In this document: one piece after another, positions 51,641 to 61,611 of the stretch
How positions within the stretch are numbered: the stretch's first letter is position 1
How the letters are laid out: each line of letters begins with the position of its first letter
Notes under the pieces: generated by a model
The model's input: the letters and a program-made list of their open reading frames with translations, nothing else
What the model was told of the DNA's origin: nothing
Databases searched by the model: none
NCBI GenBank assembly: GCA_004535785.1
Contig: SPIB01000001.1
Location: 277,756-341,755 of the forward strand
From: Gammaproteobacteria bacterium LSUCC0112
GTDB taxonomy: Bacteria; Pseudomonadota; Gammaproteobacteria; Pseudomonadales; Pseudohongiellaceae
Reading direction: 5' to 3'
Length of the DNA: 64,000 nucleotides
Program-made: the position numbers and the translations under genes

Positions 51641-53899
51641 TTAGAAGCTGTAATTCACACCTGCATACAGCGAGCGGCCCATACCCGGCACACCAATTCC
51701 AAACGGTATGCCGTTGATGGACATGGTCATGCCTTGCGCAACGTAGGTACCGCCGGCTGGCAGAAAGTAGAACTCATCTAGCAGGTTTTCAACGCCGATA
51801 TCCAGTCTGACCGATTCCCAACTGTGGCTGACTCTCAGATTAAAGAGCGAGTAACTGTCGGTGCCCATTTCATTGCGTACGCCGGACACATCGTCTTTCT
51901 TGCCGGCAAACACCCACTCCAGACTGTTGTCCCAACCTCCAAGTTCCTGTGACAACGTCATACGACCTTGCATGGGCACAATGTTGTACAAGCCAGCGCC
52001 GGTGTCAGTATTTTCGGCATCAATAAAACTCAGGTTACCTGCCAGCGTCCAATTGCCGGTGGCGTTGTTGGCCAGTTGCGAGGCCAGTGTCAGATCAACA
52101 CCTCTGAGCTCAGCTTGCTGGTTCTGATACTTCAATACATTAAATTGACCGGGGCGCCACATGGCATTGACCGCCACCGCATCAATATAGTCATCAACCC
52201 GGGTAATGTACGGATTGACACTGAACTCATGACGGGTATCTGCGCTACGCCAGTTAAGGCTGCCTGACAGGGTGTGTGCCTTTTCAGGATTCAGCGCCAG
52301 ATTGCCTACGTAGCCATTGCCATCACCAACCAGATTGTTCATGGAGGCGGCCATCATCCACGAGGACCAAGGGAAGGCCTCGTACAAATTGGCTGAACGC
52401 ACTTTTTGTGCAATACCGAGTTCCAGGTCGATCTGATTGCTCAGTTCATAACGCGTTAGCAAGGTCAGGTCGAGGTTGGTATCGGTATTCTTGCGACTGG
52501 CCTGATTAAAGGCATTGGCTTCCATGACCTGCATACCGGGTGCGTTCATCGCGGTTGAATACCCACGCACGTCATCGGCGTCACGCATCACGCGTTCCAC
52601 GCGCGCCCCGTACATCACCAGCCAGTTATCGGCAACGTTCAGCTCATGCTCGGCAAACAGTGCTGCTCTGTCGCGCTTGCCGTTGTTAATGTTTTCAAAC
52701 GTTCCCGGGCCCATTCCACCGCCAGACGCAGTCCAGTAATCGTCCAGACGGAACTGTTGCAAATCCGCACCAAGCCGCACCATGCCTCTGGCAGGCAGAT
52801 CGATTTCCGCGGTTAGACTCAGGCCGGTATTGTTGGAATCCGAAAACATTGGCATACCGCCTGCGCAGGTGCCCGCAGGGTCACCATGGAAGCGAATCGG
52901 GTCACAGGCAGCACCGCCCATCGCATTGGTGCCATACCAGAACTGCCGGTCAGGTCCAAAGTCCATGCCATGGTTTACCTGCTCATGATACAAACGGCTC
53001 TGGAGTTGACCCCAGCCCATCTCACGCTGCCAGTTCAGGTTCACACGCGTTTGTTTGTTGTCGAGCAAATCCATGCGCTGATTGGGGTACAACTGGCTGG
53101 GCATATTCTGATATCCCACTTGTACATCAAACACATCAGCGCCTGTTTTGTAGGCAAGACGTACATTGTGATTCTGCGTTTCATAAGCGGTTGAGCCGAC
53201 CTCATCCAGCGGCAGCGTGTGCCCCGGACGACCTGTCATGGCAATGGTTTTAAAATTCTTGGCGGCTGTGTAGTTGTCGCCCTGGCTATAACTGCCACTG
53301 TAGCTGGCAAACAGATTTTCGCTGGTATGGGTCAGCCTGACGTTCATGCCCGTTGCACTGTTGTTGCTGCGGCTGAAACCACCGGCCTCGCCTTCAAAAG
53401 TTGCCACGTCGGAGAACGTTGGCGCTTTTGATTCACTGATCACTGTGCCACCAATGCTGTCACCGCCCACGCTGACGGGCGTGATACCCGCAAACACCGT
53501 CATCTGACCAACGTCACTCGGTGCCATGTAAGACAACGGCGGATTCATGTGATTGGGACAGGCAGCGATCATATCCATGCCATCAACTTTGATACGCAAA
53601 CGGTCATCCGAGAGTCCACGAATCATAGGCAGGCTGGAGACAGCGCCGGTTTGGTTGACGCTGACACCCGCCAACATGGACAACAGGCTCGCCGTGTCGC
53701 TGGTCGCTGCGGACAATTTGCGAACGTCAGATTCATTGATGCTTTGCAAGTGGCTGCTGCTGGTGTGGCGCTGACCTTCGATGATGATTTCTTCGATGTT
53801 GGCTGGCGGCTCTGCGGCAGACACGGCAGACGCGGAGATTGCCAAAGCAACTGCCAATGCCAGATTTGATGCGTGCAATGGGTGTGATTGTGTGTTCAT
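51641..53899 (-). CDS. TonB-dependent copper receptor (OprC/NosA-like)
   Basis: A 752-residue outer-membrane receptor. Signal peptide ends ISASAVSA. The plug (about 35-160) contains KVDGMDMIAACPNHMNPPLS, where Cys114-X3-Met118 corresponds to the copper-binding CXXXM of OprC. The barrel has methionine- and histidine-rich loops (MGPDRQFW, TASGGGMGPGT) and a final SLYAGVNYSF with terminal Phe. It matches the TonB-copper family used for copper uptake and nitrous-oxide-reductase maturation. A palindrome is found 38 bases upstream. Confidence 0.9.
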   Translation of the reverse strand: MNTQSHPLHASNLALAVALAISASAVSAAEPPANIEEIIIEGQRHTSSSHLQSINESDVRKLSAATSDTASLLSMLAGVSVNQTGAVSSLPMIRGLSDDRLRIKVDGMDMIAACPNHMNPPLSYMAPSDVGQMTVFAGITPVSVGGDSIGGTVISESKAPTFSDVATFEGEAGGFSRSNNSATGMNVRLTHTSENLFASYSGSYSQGDNYTAAKNFKTIAMTGRPGHTLPLDEVGSTAYETQNHNVRLAYKTGADVFDVQVGYQNMPSQLYPNQRMDLLDNKQTRVNLNWQREMGWGQLQSRLYHEQVNHGMDFGPDRQFWYGTNAMGGAACDPIRFHGDPAGTCAGGMPMFSDSNNTGLSLTAEIDLPARGMVRLGADLQQFRLDDYWTASGGGMGPGTFENINNGKRDRAALFAEHELNVADNWLVMYGARVERVMRDADDVRGYSTAMNAPGMQVMEANAFNQASRKNTDTNLDLTLLTRYELSNQIDLELGIAQKVRSANLYEAFPWSSWMMAASMNNLVGDGNGYVGNLALNPEKAHTLSGSLNWRSADTRHEFSVNPYITRVDDYIDAVAVNAMWRPGQFNVLKYQNQQAELRGVDLTLASQLANNATGNWTLAGNLSFIDAENTDTGAGLYNIVPMQGRMTLSQELGGWDNSLEWVFAGKKDDVSGVRNEMGTDSYSLFNLRVSHSWESVRLDIGVENLLDEFYFLPAGGTYVAQGMTMSINGIPFGIGVPGMGRSLYAGVNYSF

Positions 53900-53936
53900 G
53901 ATTTTTGTGGCTCCCTTTTCCTCAAGTCACCGGTCT

Positions 53937-53953
53937 TGTTACATTAAGTAACA
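53937..53953. promoter_or_regulatory. Palindromic operator candidate for the copper receptor
   Basis: TGTTACATTAAGTAACA is a six-base inverted repeat with a five-base centre, 38 bases ahead of the receptor ATG. Its form resembles boxes of Fur-family metalloregulators (Zur type), but identity cannot be told. It fits metal-dependent repression of an outer-membrane metal receptor. Confidence 0.45.
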
Positions 53954-54026
53954 CACCGACCGTTCACTTGCATCATCGCGCAACCACACCCCATTGACCA
54001 TGCGACACAGTGTCGCAGTCGCAATC

Positions 54027-54404
54027 TCAGGCTTGAGGCCACTGGCTCATGATGGTGTTCAGATCAAAGTAGTCACGCCAACACGTCACTTTGCCGTGTT
54101 TGACTTCAAAGATTCCCACCACCGGCAATTCCACCCATTTGTCTGCCAGGCGGTGTCTGTCCAATCGTTCCATGATCACGGTATCGCCCTCCGCGAGGCA
54201 GCGGATAATCTGGAACTCGTTCTCCAGTGTCGGTGAAAAAAACGGCTCCAGCACTGCCCTGACACCGGCAGGCCCTGTGACCGTGCCCATCCCTGCCGGC
54301 ATGTTGGTATACGTGCAGTCATCAGCGATCAGTGCACAGGCAGCGTCGTAATCCATTTTTTCAAAGGCTTTTATAAAGTTTTCGACAACCGTTTTAGCGT
54401 CCAT
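54027..54404 (-). CDS. Limonene-1,2-epoxide-hydrolase-like protein
   Basis: A 125-residue SnoaL/LEH-fold protein. The active-site residues of limonene epoxide hydrolase can be matched: Tyr32 and Asn34 in YTNMPAGMG, Arg80 and Asp82 in MERLDRH, and Asp111 in WRDYFD. The spacing fits the Arg-Asp-Asp catalytic set. It should hydrate an epoxide to a diol, though the natural substrate is open. GAGGGGAG lies eight bases before ATG 54404; the ATG at 54419 lies within that box. Confidence 0.82.
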   Translation of the reverse strand: MDAKTVVENFIKAFEKMDYDAACALIADDCTYTNMPAGMGTVTGPAGVRAVLEPFFSPTLENEFQIIRCLAEGDTVIMERLDRHRLADKWVELPVVGIFEVKHGKVTCWRDYFDLNTIMSQWPQA

Positions 54405-54575
54405 CGTTGCTCCCCTCATAATTATGTAGCAATCGCTACAGATATAAACATAAAAATGAAGCAGGTGCTACATATTTATAATGCTGGCTCAAGGTGTTTG
54501 TCAGAATAATGAATCCTGTCATGACATTTGATCGTAAAAGAGGCACGCCAAACCTAGAATCCAAGGACCATAACG

Positions 54576-54827
54576 ATGTTGTTAACACCAGATGACGAAT
54601 CCCGCATCATTGAAATGGCATGGGAAGACCGTACCCCGTTTGAGGCCATCAAACTGCAGTTTGGTCTGGATGAGTCCATGGTGATCCAGTTGATGCGCGC
54701 ATGCCTGAAGCCGGGCAGCTTCAGGTTATGGCGGGCACGTGTCAGCGGGCGGGCAACCAAACATTTAAAACTGCGCAGCCCCGATGTCAGCCGCGGATAT
54801 TGCCCAACGCAGTACAAACATCGCTGA
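54576..54827 (+). CDS. DUF2805 (TIGR03643) family protein
   Basis: An 83-residue small protein matching the TIGR03643 family: PDDESRIIEMAWEDRTPFEA, FGLDESMVIQLMR and the conserved C-terminus RATKHLKLRSPDVSRGYCPT. Its last 41 bases overlap the convergent AbgT gene. The family contains a DNA-binding-like helix-turn-helix, but its function is unknown. AAGGACC precedes ATG 54576. Confidence 0.9.
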   Translation: MLLTPDDESRIIEMAWEDRTPFEAIKLQFGLDESMVIQLMRACLKPGSFRLWRARVSGRATKHLKLRSPDVSRGYCPTQYKHR

Positions 54828-56388
54828 TGTAGTAGGTTTCCGTGCCCGGCCCCACGGGCAAACCGAGGGCGAACACCCAGAGGTAGAACAAAATCACCCA
54901 AAAAATGAAAAAGAACAGGGAGTACGGCAGCATCATCGCAATCAGGGTGCCGATGCCCAGATTGCGGTTGTAGCGCGACGCCCACGCCAGAATCAGACCA
55001 AAGTAACTCATCATGGGCGTGATGATATTGGTGACTGAATCACCAATCCGATACGCCGCCTGAATCAACTCCGGGGTATATCCGACCAACATCAGCATGG
55101 GCACAAAGATCGGTGCAGTCACTGCCCACTGCGCGGAGGCTGAGCCCAACATCAGGTTCACAATCGCGCACATGATGATAAAAAACACAAATACAATCGG
55201 TCCGGTCAACTGTGCATTAATCAGAAAGTCTGCACCTGTGACGGCAGTGATCACGCCAAGGTTACTCCAGCCAAAAAACGCCACAAACTGCGCCGCAAAA
55301 AACACCAGCACAATGTACAGACCCAGCGATGAGATCGCCGTCGACATGGCATCAATAACGTCGCGATCGTTGCGCATGGACCCTGTCACTCGACCATAAG
55401 CAAACCCTGTTACCAAAAAAAACACAAAAATAAATGCCACAATACTGCGAAAAAAAGGTTGTGAATTTCCACTGACAGGATCGCGTAGCGGCGCACCCTC
55501 AGGCAACGCCAGCATGGCCATCAGCGCGAATATCACCACTGCTGCGAGTCCGGCTACCGCCAGACCTTTGCGCTCGATGGTTGATATAGACGCCATCGTA
55601 CGGTTGTCGAGCACCGCGGGATCCGCATCCGAGTCATCATAGCGTCCCAGTTTGGGTTCCACGATATGGATAGTGACCAGCGATCCTACTGCCGTAATCA
55701 TAAAGGTGCTCGCGGCCATAAAATACCAGTTGGCGGTAGCATACACCTCGTATGACGGGTCGATGAGACGCGCGGCCTCTTGCGTGATGCCCGCCAGCAG
55801 CGGATCGATGGTTCCAATCAACAGATTGGCACTGTAGCCGCCTGATACACCGGAAAAGGCTGCAGCCATACCGGCCAGCGGATGGCGCCCGAGTGCGAGG
55901 AAAATGGCTCCCGCCAACGGTATCAGCACCACATACCCCATTTCACCTGCGGTATTGGAAACAACACCGGCAAAAACGATTGCGACGGTCACCACATGTC
56001 GGGGGGCACCCAACACAATCCCCCGCACCACCGCAGACAATAACCCGGATTTTTCAGCAATCCCGACGCCCAGCATGGCCACCAACACCACACCCAGCGG
56101 CGCGAAGTTAACAAAATTGGGCACCAGATTTTCAAGAATTCGCCGCAGGCCGGCACCATTGAGCAAACTCACCGCCTCAATGCTGGCACCCTCAGCCGCT
56201 GACGGCCGCGGATCCGGCACCGACACACCCATGGCACCAAAGAGGCCTGACAGCAGGACCATCAGCAGTGCCAGCACAGCAAACAAGGTTACCGGGTGCG
56301 GCAGCAGGTTGCCCAGCCATTCCACACCGTCCAGAAAGCGAGTAAACCAGCCACGTTTTGGTGCTGTGCCGGGCAGTCCCTTGTCCAT
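54787..56388 (-). CDS. abgT: AbgT-family transporter
   Basis: A 533-residue polytopic membrane carrier with about 11 helices. It matches the AbgT/MtrF family (PF03806), whose members move p-aminobenzoyl-glutamate or act as sulfonamide efflux pumps. Conserved blocks include FVNFAPLGVVLVAMLGVGIA, SNTAGEMGYVVLIPLAG and NIITPMMSYFGLILA. The start is either of two adjacent ATGs (56391 and 56388); 56388 has GAGG at a better distance. It follows the acyl-CoA ligase gene, eight bases from its stop, suggesting cotranscription. Confidence 0.92.
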   Translation of the reverse strand: MDKGLPGTAPKRGWFTRFLDGVEWLGNLLPHPVTLFAVLALLMVLLSGLFGAMGVSVPDPRPSAAEGASIEAVSLLNGAGLRRILENLVPNFVNFAPLGVVLVAMLGVGIAEKSGLLSAVVRGIVLGAPRHVVTVAIVFAGVVSNTAGEMGYVVLIPLAGAIFLALGRHPLAGMAAAFSGVSGGYSANLLIGTIDPLLAGITQEAARLIDPSYEVYATANWYFMAASTFMITAVGSLVTIHIVEPKLGRYDDSDADPAVLDNRTMASISTIERKGLAVAGLAAVVIFALMAMLALPEGAPLRDPVSGNSQPFFRSIVAFIFVFFLVTGFAYGRVTGSMRNDRDVIDAMSTAISSLGLYIVLVFFAAQFVAFFGWSNLGVITAVTGADFLINAQLTGPIVFVFFIIMCAIVNLMLGSASAQWAVTAPIFVPMLMLVGYTPELIQAAYRIGDSVTNIITPMMSYFGLILAWASRYNRNLGIGTLIAMMLPYSLFFFIFWVILFYLWVFALGLPVGPGTETYYISDVCTALGNIRG

Positions 56389-56395
56389 CATGTCC

Positions 56396-58093
56396 TCACT
56401 TGCGCAGTGCTTTTTTATCAACCTTGCCCACTGGTGTCAGCGGAATCTGGGCAATGATATGAATGTGTTTGGGCACTTTGAAGGGCGCCATCTTTTCCCG
56501 ACAAAATGCCAGGATTTTTTCGCGCACCGCGTCGTCTCCCAGTTCCTTACCCACCTTTGATAATTGCACATACAGATTGACCACATCGTTACCGGGCCGC
56601 TCAGCATCCGGTGTGCCAATCACTGCTGACAGCTCGATTTCGGGTACTTCCTTGAGTTTGTTCTCCACTTCAACGGAGAACACTTTGTAGCCGCCGACAA
56701 TCAACATGTCTTTGGCACGATCACAGATGGTGATGTAACCATCCTTGTCCATGCGCGCCACATCGCCGGTGTAGAAATACGTTTTGCCGTTAAAACTTCG
56801 AAGGGCTTTGTTGCTTTCCTGCGGCAGACCAAGGTACCCACGAAACACCTGCGGACCGTTGGCGATCAATTCACCGGGCTCATCAAAGGGCATTTCACGC
56901 GTGCCAGTTTCCGCATCAACAACACGCAAGTCCGTACCCGGCAATGGCACACCGATGGTGCCGGGTCGCGCACGACCGGGCGGATTGGTGGTCAAGGTGG
57001 GACTGGTTTCTGTCAGCCCGTAGGCTTCACAGAATTTGCCGTGCCCAATAATTTCCTCTACGCGACGGATCAACTCGACAGGCGCCGGTGCGGCGCCGGA
57101 GACGGCAATTTTCAGTTTGGAGAAATCTATCTGCTTGAACAGAGGTTCATCCAGCAGCATCTGATACAGCGTTGGCACATTGCCCAGCACCGTTGGCGGG
57201 TGTTTCAACATGGCTTTGCAATAGGTTTTGACATCGCGCGGATTGGGTACCACCAACATCAATGCACGCTTGCGCAGCCCCATAAACAAAGCGCTGAGTC
57301 CCGCGATATGAAACCACGGCAACACGCTGGCAAAGGTCTCTCGACCAACCACATACTCCACCATGGTTTCGTTCTGCACAACGTTGCTCATGATATTGCG
57401 CAGTGACAGTTCCGCGCCTTTCGGGCTGCCGGTAGTACCGCCGGTGTACTGAATCATAAACACATCGTCAAGGCGGCAAGGCTCAAATACGCGGGTGTTG
57501 TCGGCCTTTAGCAGATCCGGCCACAGCGCACAGACGCGTATGTGCTTGAGGGCCGGCAGCACTGTTTTTGGCACTTTACCTGTCCAGGCTGCCAGTGTTT
57601 TTTTCCAGCCCGGTAAAAAATCGATGGGACCGGTGACAATTGCCGCTTTCAGATCCGGGAGTCGTCCATCCAAGGCTGTCGATGCCGGGATAAACAATTG
57701 ATCAAGCGTGATCAGCACACGAATATTGGCATTACCCACCTGATAAACAATTTCGTCCGGCTTTAACAGTGGCGAAACCCCTGACGCCGGGCAACCCAGT
57801 TTAGCTGCCGCCAACAAACCAATCACATATTGGGGGGAATTGGGCAGGTGCAAACCAATCACATCACCCCGCTCCACACCGAGACCACGCAACATGTTGG
57901 CCAGTCGATTTGCCAGATCATTGACCTGACCCATGCTCATCTGCAGGCCGAGATAATAAATAAACGGTGCGTCCGGCGCTTCACGCACATGACGCTCTAC
58001 GATTTCTGGAATAGACTCATCTGGCACGGCAGGCATTTGCCAGGAGATGTGTCCGAGGGATTCTGCCCAGGGTGGACTGGTGTGCGTTGTCAT
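56396..58093 (-). CDS. AMP-forming long-chain fatty acid-CoA ligase family protein
   Basis: A 565-residue ANL-superfamily ligase. The AMP-binding P-loop is IQYTGGTTGSPKGAELS, followed by AYGLTETSPT (A5), YFYTGDVARMDKDGYITI with the Asp hinge (A7-A8) and the catalytic lysine region near the C-terminus LTPVGKVDKKALRK. It activates a carboxylic acid (long-chain or aromatic) to its CoA thioester. AAGGA precedes ATG 58093. It is the first gene of a ligase-AbgT pair, so an imported acid may be activated by it. Confidence 0.92.
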   Translation of the reverse strand: MTTHTSPPWAESLGHISWQMPAVPDESIPEIVERHVREAPDAPFIYYLGLQMSMGQVNDLANRLANMLRGLGVERGDVIGLHLPNSPQYVIGLLAAAKLGCPASGVSPLLKPDEIVYQVGNANIRVLITLDQLFIPASTALDGRLPDLKAAIVTGPIDFLPGWKKTLAAWTGKVPKTVLPALKHIRVCALWPDLLKADNTRVFEPCRLDDVFMIQYTGGTTGSPKGAELSLRNIMSNVVQNETMVEYVVGRETFASVLPWFHIAGLSALFMGLRKRALMLVVPNPRDVKTYCKAMLKHPPTVLGNVPTLYQMLLDEPLFKQIDFSKLKIAVSGAAPAPVELIRRVEEIIGHGKFCEAYGLTETSPTLTTNPPGRARPGTIGVPLPGTDLRVVDAETGTREMPFDEPGELIANGPQVFRGYLGLPQESNKALRSFNGKTYFYTGDVARMDKDGYITICDRAKDMLIVGGYKVFSVEVENKLKEVPEIELSAVIGTPDAERPGNDVVNLYVQLSKVGKELGDDAVREKILAFCREKMAPFKVPKHIHIIAQIPLTPVGKVDKKALRK

Positions 58094-58209
58094 AAGCGTC
58101 CTTCTTTTTTTGTGTTTGAGGATTTATACGATGCTTGGGTGTACCTTCACAAGGGTTAGAGCAAACCAGCGAGTCAAGGCTTGCCTGACAGGTACGGATT
58201 GCGTTCAAC

Positions 58210-59895
58210 ATGAGACCAATGAAACATAAAAAAAATACAAACAGCGTGATTGAATCAGCATTCAAACGATTGCGGTTTTCCATCATCAAATGGCAGATCG
58301 CCTTCAGTTTGCTGTTGACGCTCTGGATTGCTGGCGATGTTGCCGGCTTTTGGCCTTCGGGCATCATGACTCGTCTGGAACTGGTCAGTTACGACTACCG
58401 CATCCCTTTGATGTTTGAAGGTGAACCCGATCCGTCACTGGTGATTATTGATATTGATGAACACAGCATCTCGACGCTGGGGCAATGGCCATGGCCTCGC
58501 AGGGTTGTGGCTGAGTTAATCGATACACTGTTTGCTACCTATGGCATTGCTGTGCTGGGGGTGAATGTGGTGTTTTCAGAACCCGAGTCGAATGTGCTCG
58601 CCAGCGAGTGGCAACTGATCCGCGAACTTTACCCACAACTTCCCCCGGAAATACCGGTGGCCAGCGGGGACGCTCGTCTGGCAAGCGTGATCGCAAACTG
58701 GCCCGTTGTGCTGGGTTACTACTTTTCCGGACCAGACAGTGCTTTTCCTCAGGTTGTCGAGAGTGTCGGTGCATTACCACCGCCCCTTCAGGTCGTCAGT
58801 GAACCGCCTTGGGCATCCTTGAATCTACCGTGGATACAAGCAGAACGCTTCAACGGAAACCTTGAGCAATTGCAGGAGGCAGCGAATGCGATTGGTGCGG
58901 GGGGTGGTTTTTTTGACAACCCCAGCGTGGATATAGACGGCGTGTTCAGACGGGCCCCACTGCTGCAAAAAGGTCCTGACGGCAATCTGTATGCCGCGTT
59001 GTCGCTGGCTGTATTGTCTGAATTGTTGGGTAATCCGCCCGTCACGTTGGACATTGCACCGGCGGCCGGATCTTACCAACTCGAGGGATTGGATGTCGGC
59101 GGCTTTAGAATACCAACTGACTCGAGCGGCATGGCATTAGTCCCCTGGTATGGATCTGAACGGCATTTCCGGTATGTCTCAGCGGTGGATGTTCTGACCG
59201 GCAATCTTCCTGTGGATGCGATATCTGGCGCGATTGTATTGCTGGGCACCTCAGCGCCGGGATTAAAGGATTCGCGCGCAACACCCGTTGCTGCCGTGTA
59301 TCCCGGTGTTGAGATCAATTTGACGTTGCTGGCTGGCATGCTGCATCAACGTTTTCTCGCAGAACCTGATTACGCCAGAGCTGCCAGCCTGGTGATCCTG
59401 TTATTACTGGGGATTGCCGGCACCCTCAGTATGCCGTGGCTGAACTCCATGCTGATCATTGTCGCCAGCGCATCACTTCTGCTGCTGCATGTGCTGGGCA
59501 ATCTGTGGATATGGCAGAATGGTCTGGTTCTGGCATTTGCCCCGTCTGCACTGCTGATTGTGCTCCTCACAGGATGGAATCTACTCTGCAACTATTTGCG
59601 GGAAAGCAGACGCGTTCATCTGGTTCGATCGCGCTTCGGGCAATACGTACCGCCTGAATTGGTCACCGATATTATCCGATCCGACAAAGATGTGTCGCTG
59701 GAAGGCGAAGAGCGTGAAATGACTCTTCTGTTTTCGGATGTCAGGGAATTTACGGCTTTTTCCGAACAACTCAGCCCGGCCCAATTGACTGACATCATGA
59801 ATCGCTTATTTATTGTCCGGTCGATTGTGTATGACGCGACCGGTCTGAATCAACACAATTTAGACCTTATAGCCAGCTGGCAGCAGTCAGGCTAA
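58210..59895 (+). pseudogene. CHASE2-adenylate/guanylate cyclase, truncated
   Basis: The 561-residue frame has an N-terminal helix, a periplasmic CHASE2 domain (about 55-380; LVIIDIDEHSISTLGQWPWP is typical), three or more C-terminal helices and the start of a class III cyclase domain: GQYVPPELVTDII, EREMTLLFSDVREFTAF. After SPAQLTDIMNRLF the cyclase sequence ends abruptly and the last 25 residues are unrelated, so most of the catalytic domain, including the second metal Asp, is gone. It may still work as a CHASE2 sensor stub, but it cannot make cAMP. A REC-TPR gene follows 120 bases later. Confidence 0.75.
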
Positions 59896-60015
59896 AGGCC
59901 ATGCATCAAATGCCGCTAACGTCTGGATGAAGATAAACTTAACAACCATAACATGCCTGACTATGTTGAATAGACTCATGACGATGGTTCGCTCACGGCA
60001 AGGAGTAGTACGCAG

Positions 60016-61611
60016 TTGGTGAGTAGACTTTACGGCAAACGCATCCTGCTGATTGAAGACCAGGAAATGATGCGCAACCAACTCCGACAATCGATGACCA
60101 TTGTCGGCTGCAAGCACCTGCGTGTCGTCGCCAATATCCAGCTTGCGTTAGAGGCCATCGCAACCGAGACATTTGACCTGATTCTGTGTGATTACAATCT
60201 GGGCGAGAACACCAACGGGCAGCAGTTTCTCGAGTACATACGTACCCGCGAACTGATCAGCCGCAACACACTGTTTATCATGATTACCGCCGAGCAGACC
60301 TATCAGAAAGTCATGGCAGTTGCCGAATGGACACCCGATGACTACCTGCTCAAACCGTTTACGCCAGCGCAGCTTAATACCCGCGTCGATCGCCTGATTG
60401 AGCGTCAGGAGGAACTTCAGCGGGTTAATCGCGCCTCCGACCGCAAACGCTGGGATCTGGTCATTTCGGAGTGCGACAAACTGATCGCTGCGCACAGCAA
60501 GTACGCCTTTGACGCTATGAAAACTAAAGGTGAGGCGCTGCTTAAAAGTGGCCGCGGGGCTGAGGCCCGACAACACTATGACGCTGTGCTGCTGCAACGA
60601 CCACTGTCGTGGGCGAGGGTTGGCCTGGCGCGCGCCTTGGAAGCAGAAGGCAAAATTGAACCGGCTTGTGCACTGTTGCGCGACATCATTACAGAATCGC
60701 CGATGGTTATGCAGGCTTATGACCTGTTGGCCAGACTGCTGGCCGACAGCAACAAGCACAAAGACGCTCTGGACGTGTTGGACGAAGCAGGTGAAATATC
60801 ACCTGGTACGATGGGCCGCCAGCGCACGCTGACAACACTTGCCATCGGCCTCGGCTACAATGAGCTCGCCGAGAAGGTCATGTGCGATGCCCTGAATGCT
60901 AATAAGTACTCCCCAGTACGTGACGTCGGCGACTACGCGATGTTATCGAGAGCGCTGGTTAATCAAAAAAAGAGTGACGCGGCGCTCGATGTAGTCAAAC
61001 AAGCGCGCAAGGGGTTTACCGACAGTGACAGCAACGTGATGCTGGATGCCACCGAATGTGTCATTTATCAGCGCGCTGGCGATAACACCAAGGCGACTGA
61101 AGCACTGGCCCGGGCCATGGCCAGCGACATGACAGGGATTCCGCTGGATATTGCCATGTCAGTTGCAGAAGCACTGCTGGCAGTCGGCCGCGAAAACGAT
61201 GCACTCAGTCTGATAAAACAAGCCATCCAGAACACGCCCAATGACCACAATCTGATGCAAAAGGTACAGGCGGTGCTGGGCAGCGATGGCAAGGGTGACC
61301 GTGCAGCGGAGATCATTGCGTCCAGTCGACGCGAAATTATTCAACTCAATAACGAAGGTGTGCGCAAAGCCGATGCCGGATTGTTTGACGAAGCAGTCAC
61401 CTTGCTCTCGGCAGCGGCGGACAGACTGCCGAATAATCTGCAGATTGTTGGAAACGCGGCGTTGGCACTTGCCCAGTTTATGGTGCGAGACGGCGTCGAT
61501 TCCGAACGTTTGAACAACTGCCTGCGCTACCGGAATTCTCTGGCCGAGCAATACTCCGAAGATCCCAAACTCAGGCAGATTGATAGCAACTTGCATAGGC
61601 TGAAACGATGA
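60016..61611 (+). CDS. Response regulator with TPR-like repeats (VieB-type architecture)
   Basis: A 531-residue protein. REC domain about 8-130 (acidic pair in LLIEDQEMM, phospho-Asp in LILCDYNLG, Thr/Ile in FIMITAE, Lys in YLLKPFT), then about 380 residues of helical tetratricopeptide-like repeats (EALLKSGRGAEARQHYDAVL, AYDLLARLLADSNKHKDALD, NEGVRKADAGLFDEAVTLLS). REC-TPR proteins include VieB of Vibrio, an inhibitor of a partner regulator. The frame starts with TTG 60016, or GTG 60019; AAGGAG is 11 bases upstream. The last four bases overlap the next gene. Confidence 0.85.
   Translation: MVSRLYGKRILLIEDQEMMRNQLRQSMTIVGCKHLRVVANIQLALEAIATETFDLILCDYNLGENTNGQQFLEYIRTRELISRNTLFIMITAEQTYQKVMAVAEWTPDDYLLKPFTPAQLNTRVDRLIERQEELQRVNRASDRKRWDLVISECDKLIAAHSKYAFDAMKTKGEALLKSGRGAEARQHYDAVLLQRPLSWARVGLARALEAEGKIEPACALLRDIITESPMVMQAYDLLARLLADSNKHKDALDVLDEAGEISPGTMGRQRTLTTLAIGLGYNELAEKVMCDALNANKYSPVRDVGDYAMLSRALVNQKKSDAALDVVKQARKGFTDSDSNVMLDATECVIYQRAGDNTKATEALARAMASDMTGIPLDIAMSVAEALLAVGRENDALSLIKQAIQNTPNDHNLMQKVQAVLGSDGKGDRAAEIIASSRREIIQLNNEGVRKADAGLFDEAVTLLSAAADRLPNNLQIVGNAALALAQFMVRDGVDSERLNNCLRYRNSLAEQYSEDPKLRQIDSNLHRLKR

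Noticed and set aside
60016-61611. Start of the REC-TPR gene inside the cyclase stub operon by read-through
   Set aside because: There are about 120 bases with stops in the cyclase frame, so the two are separate genes.
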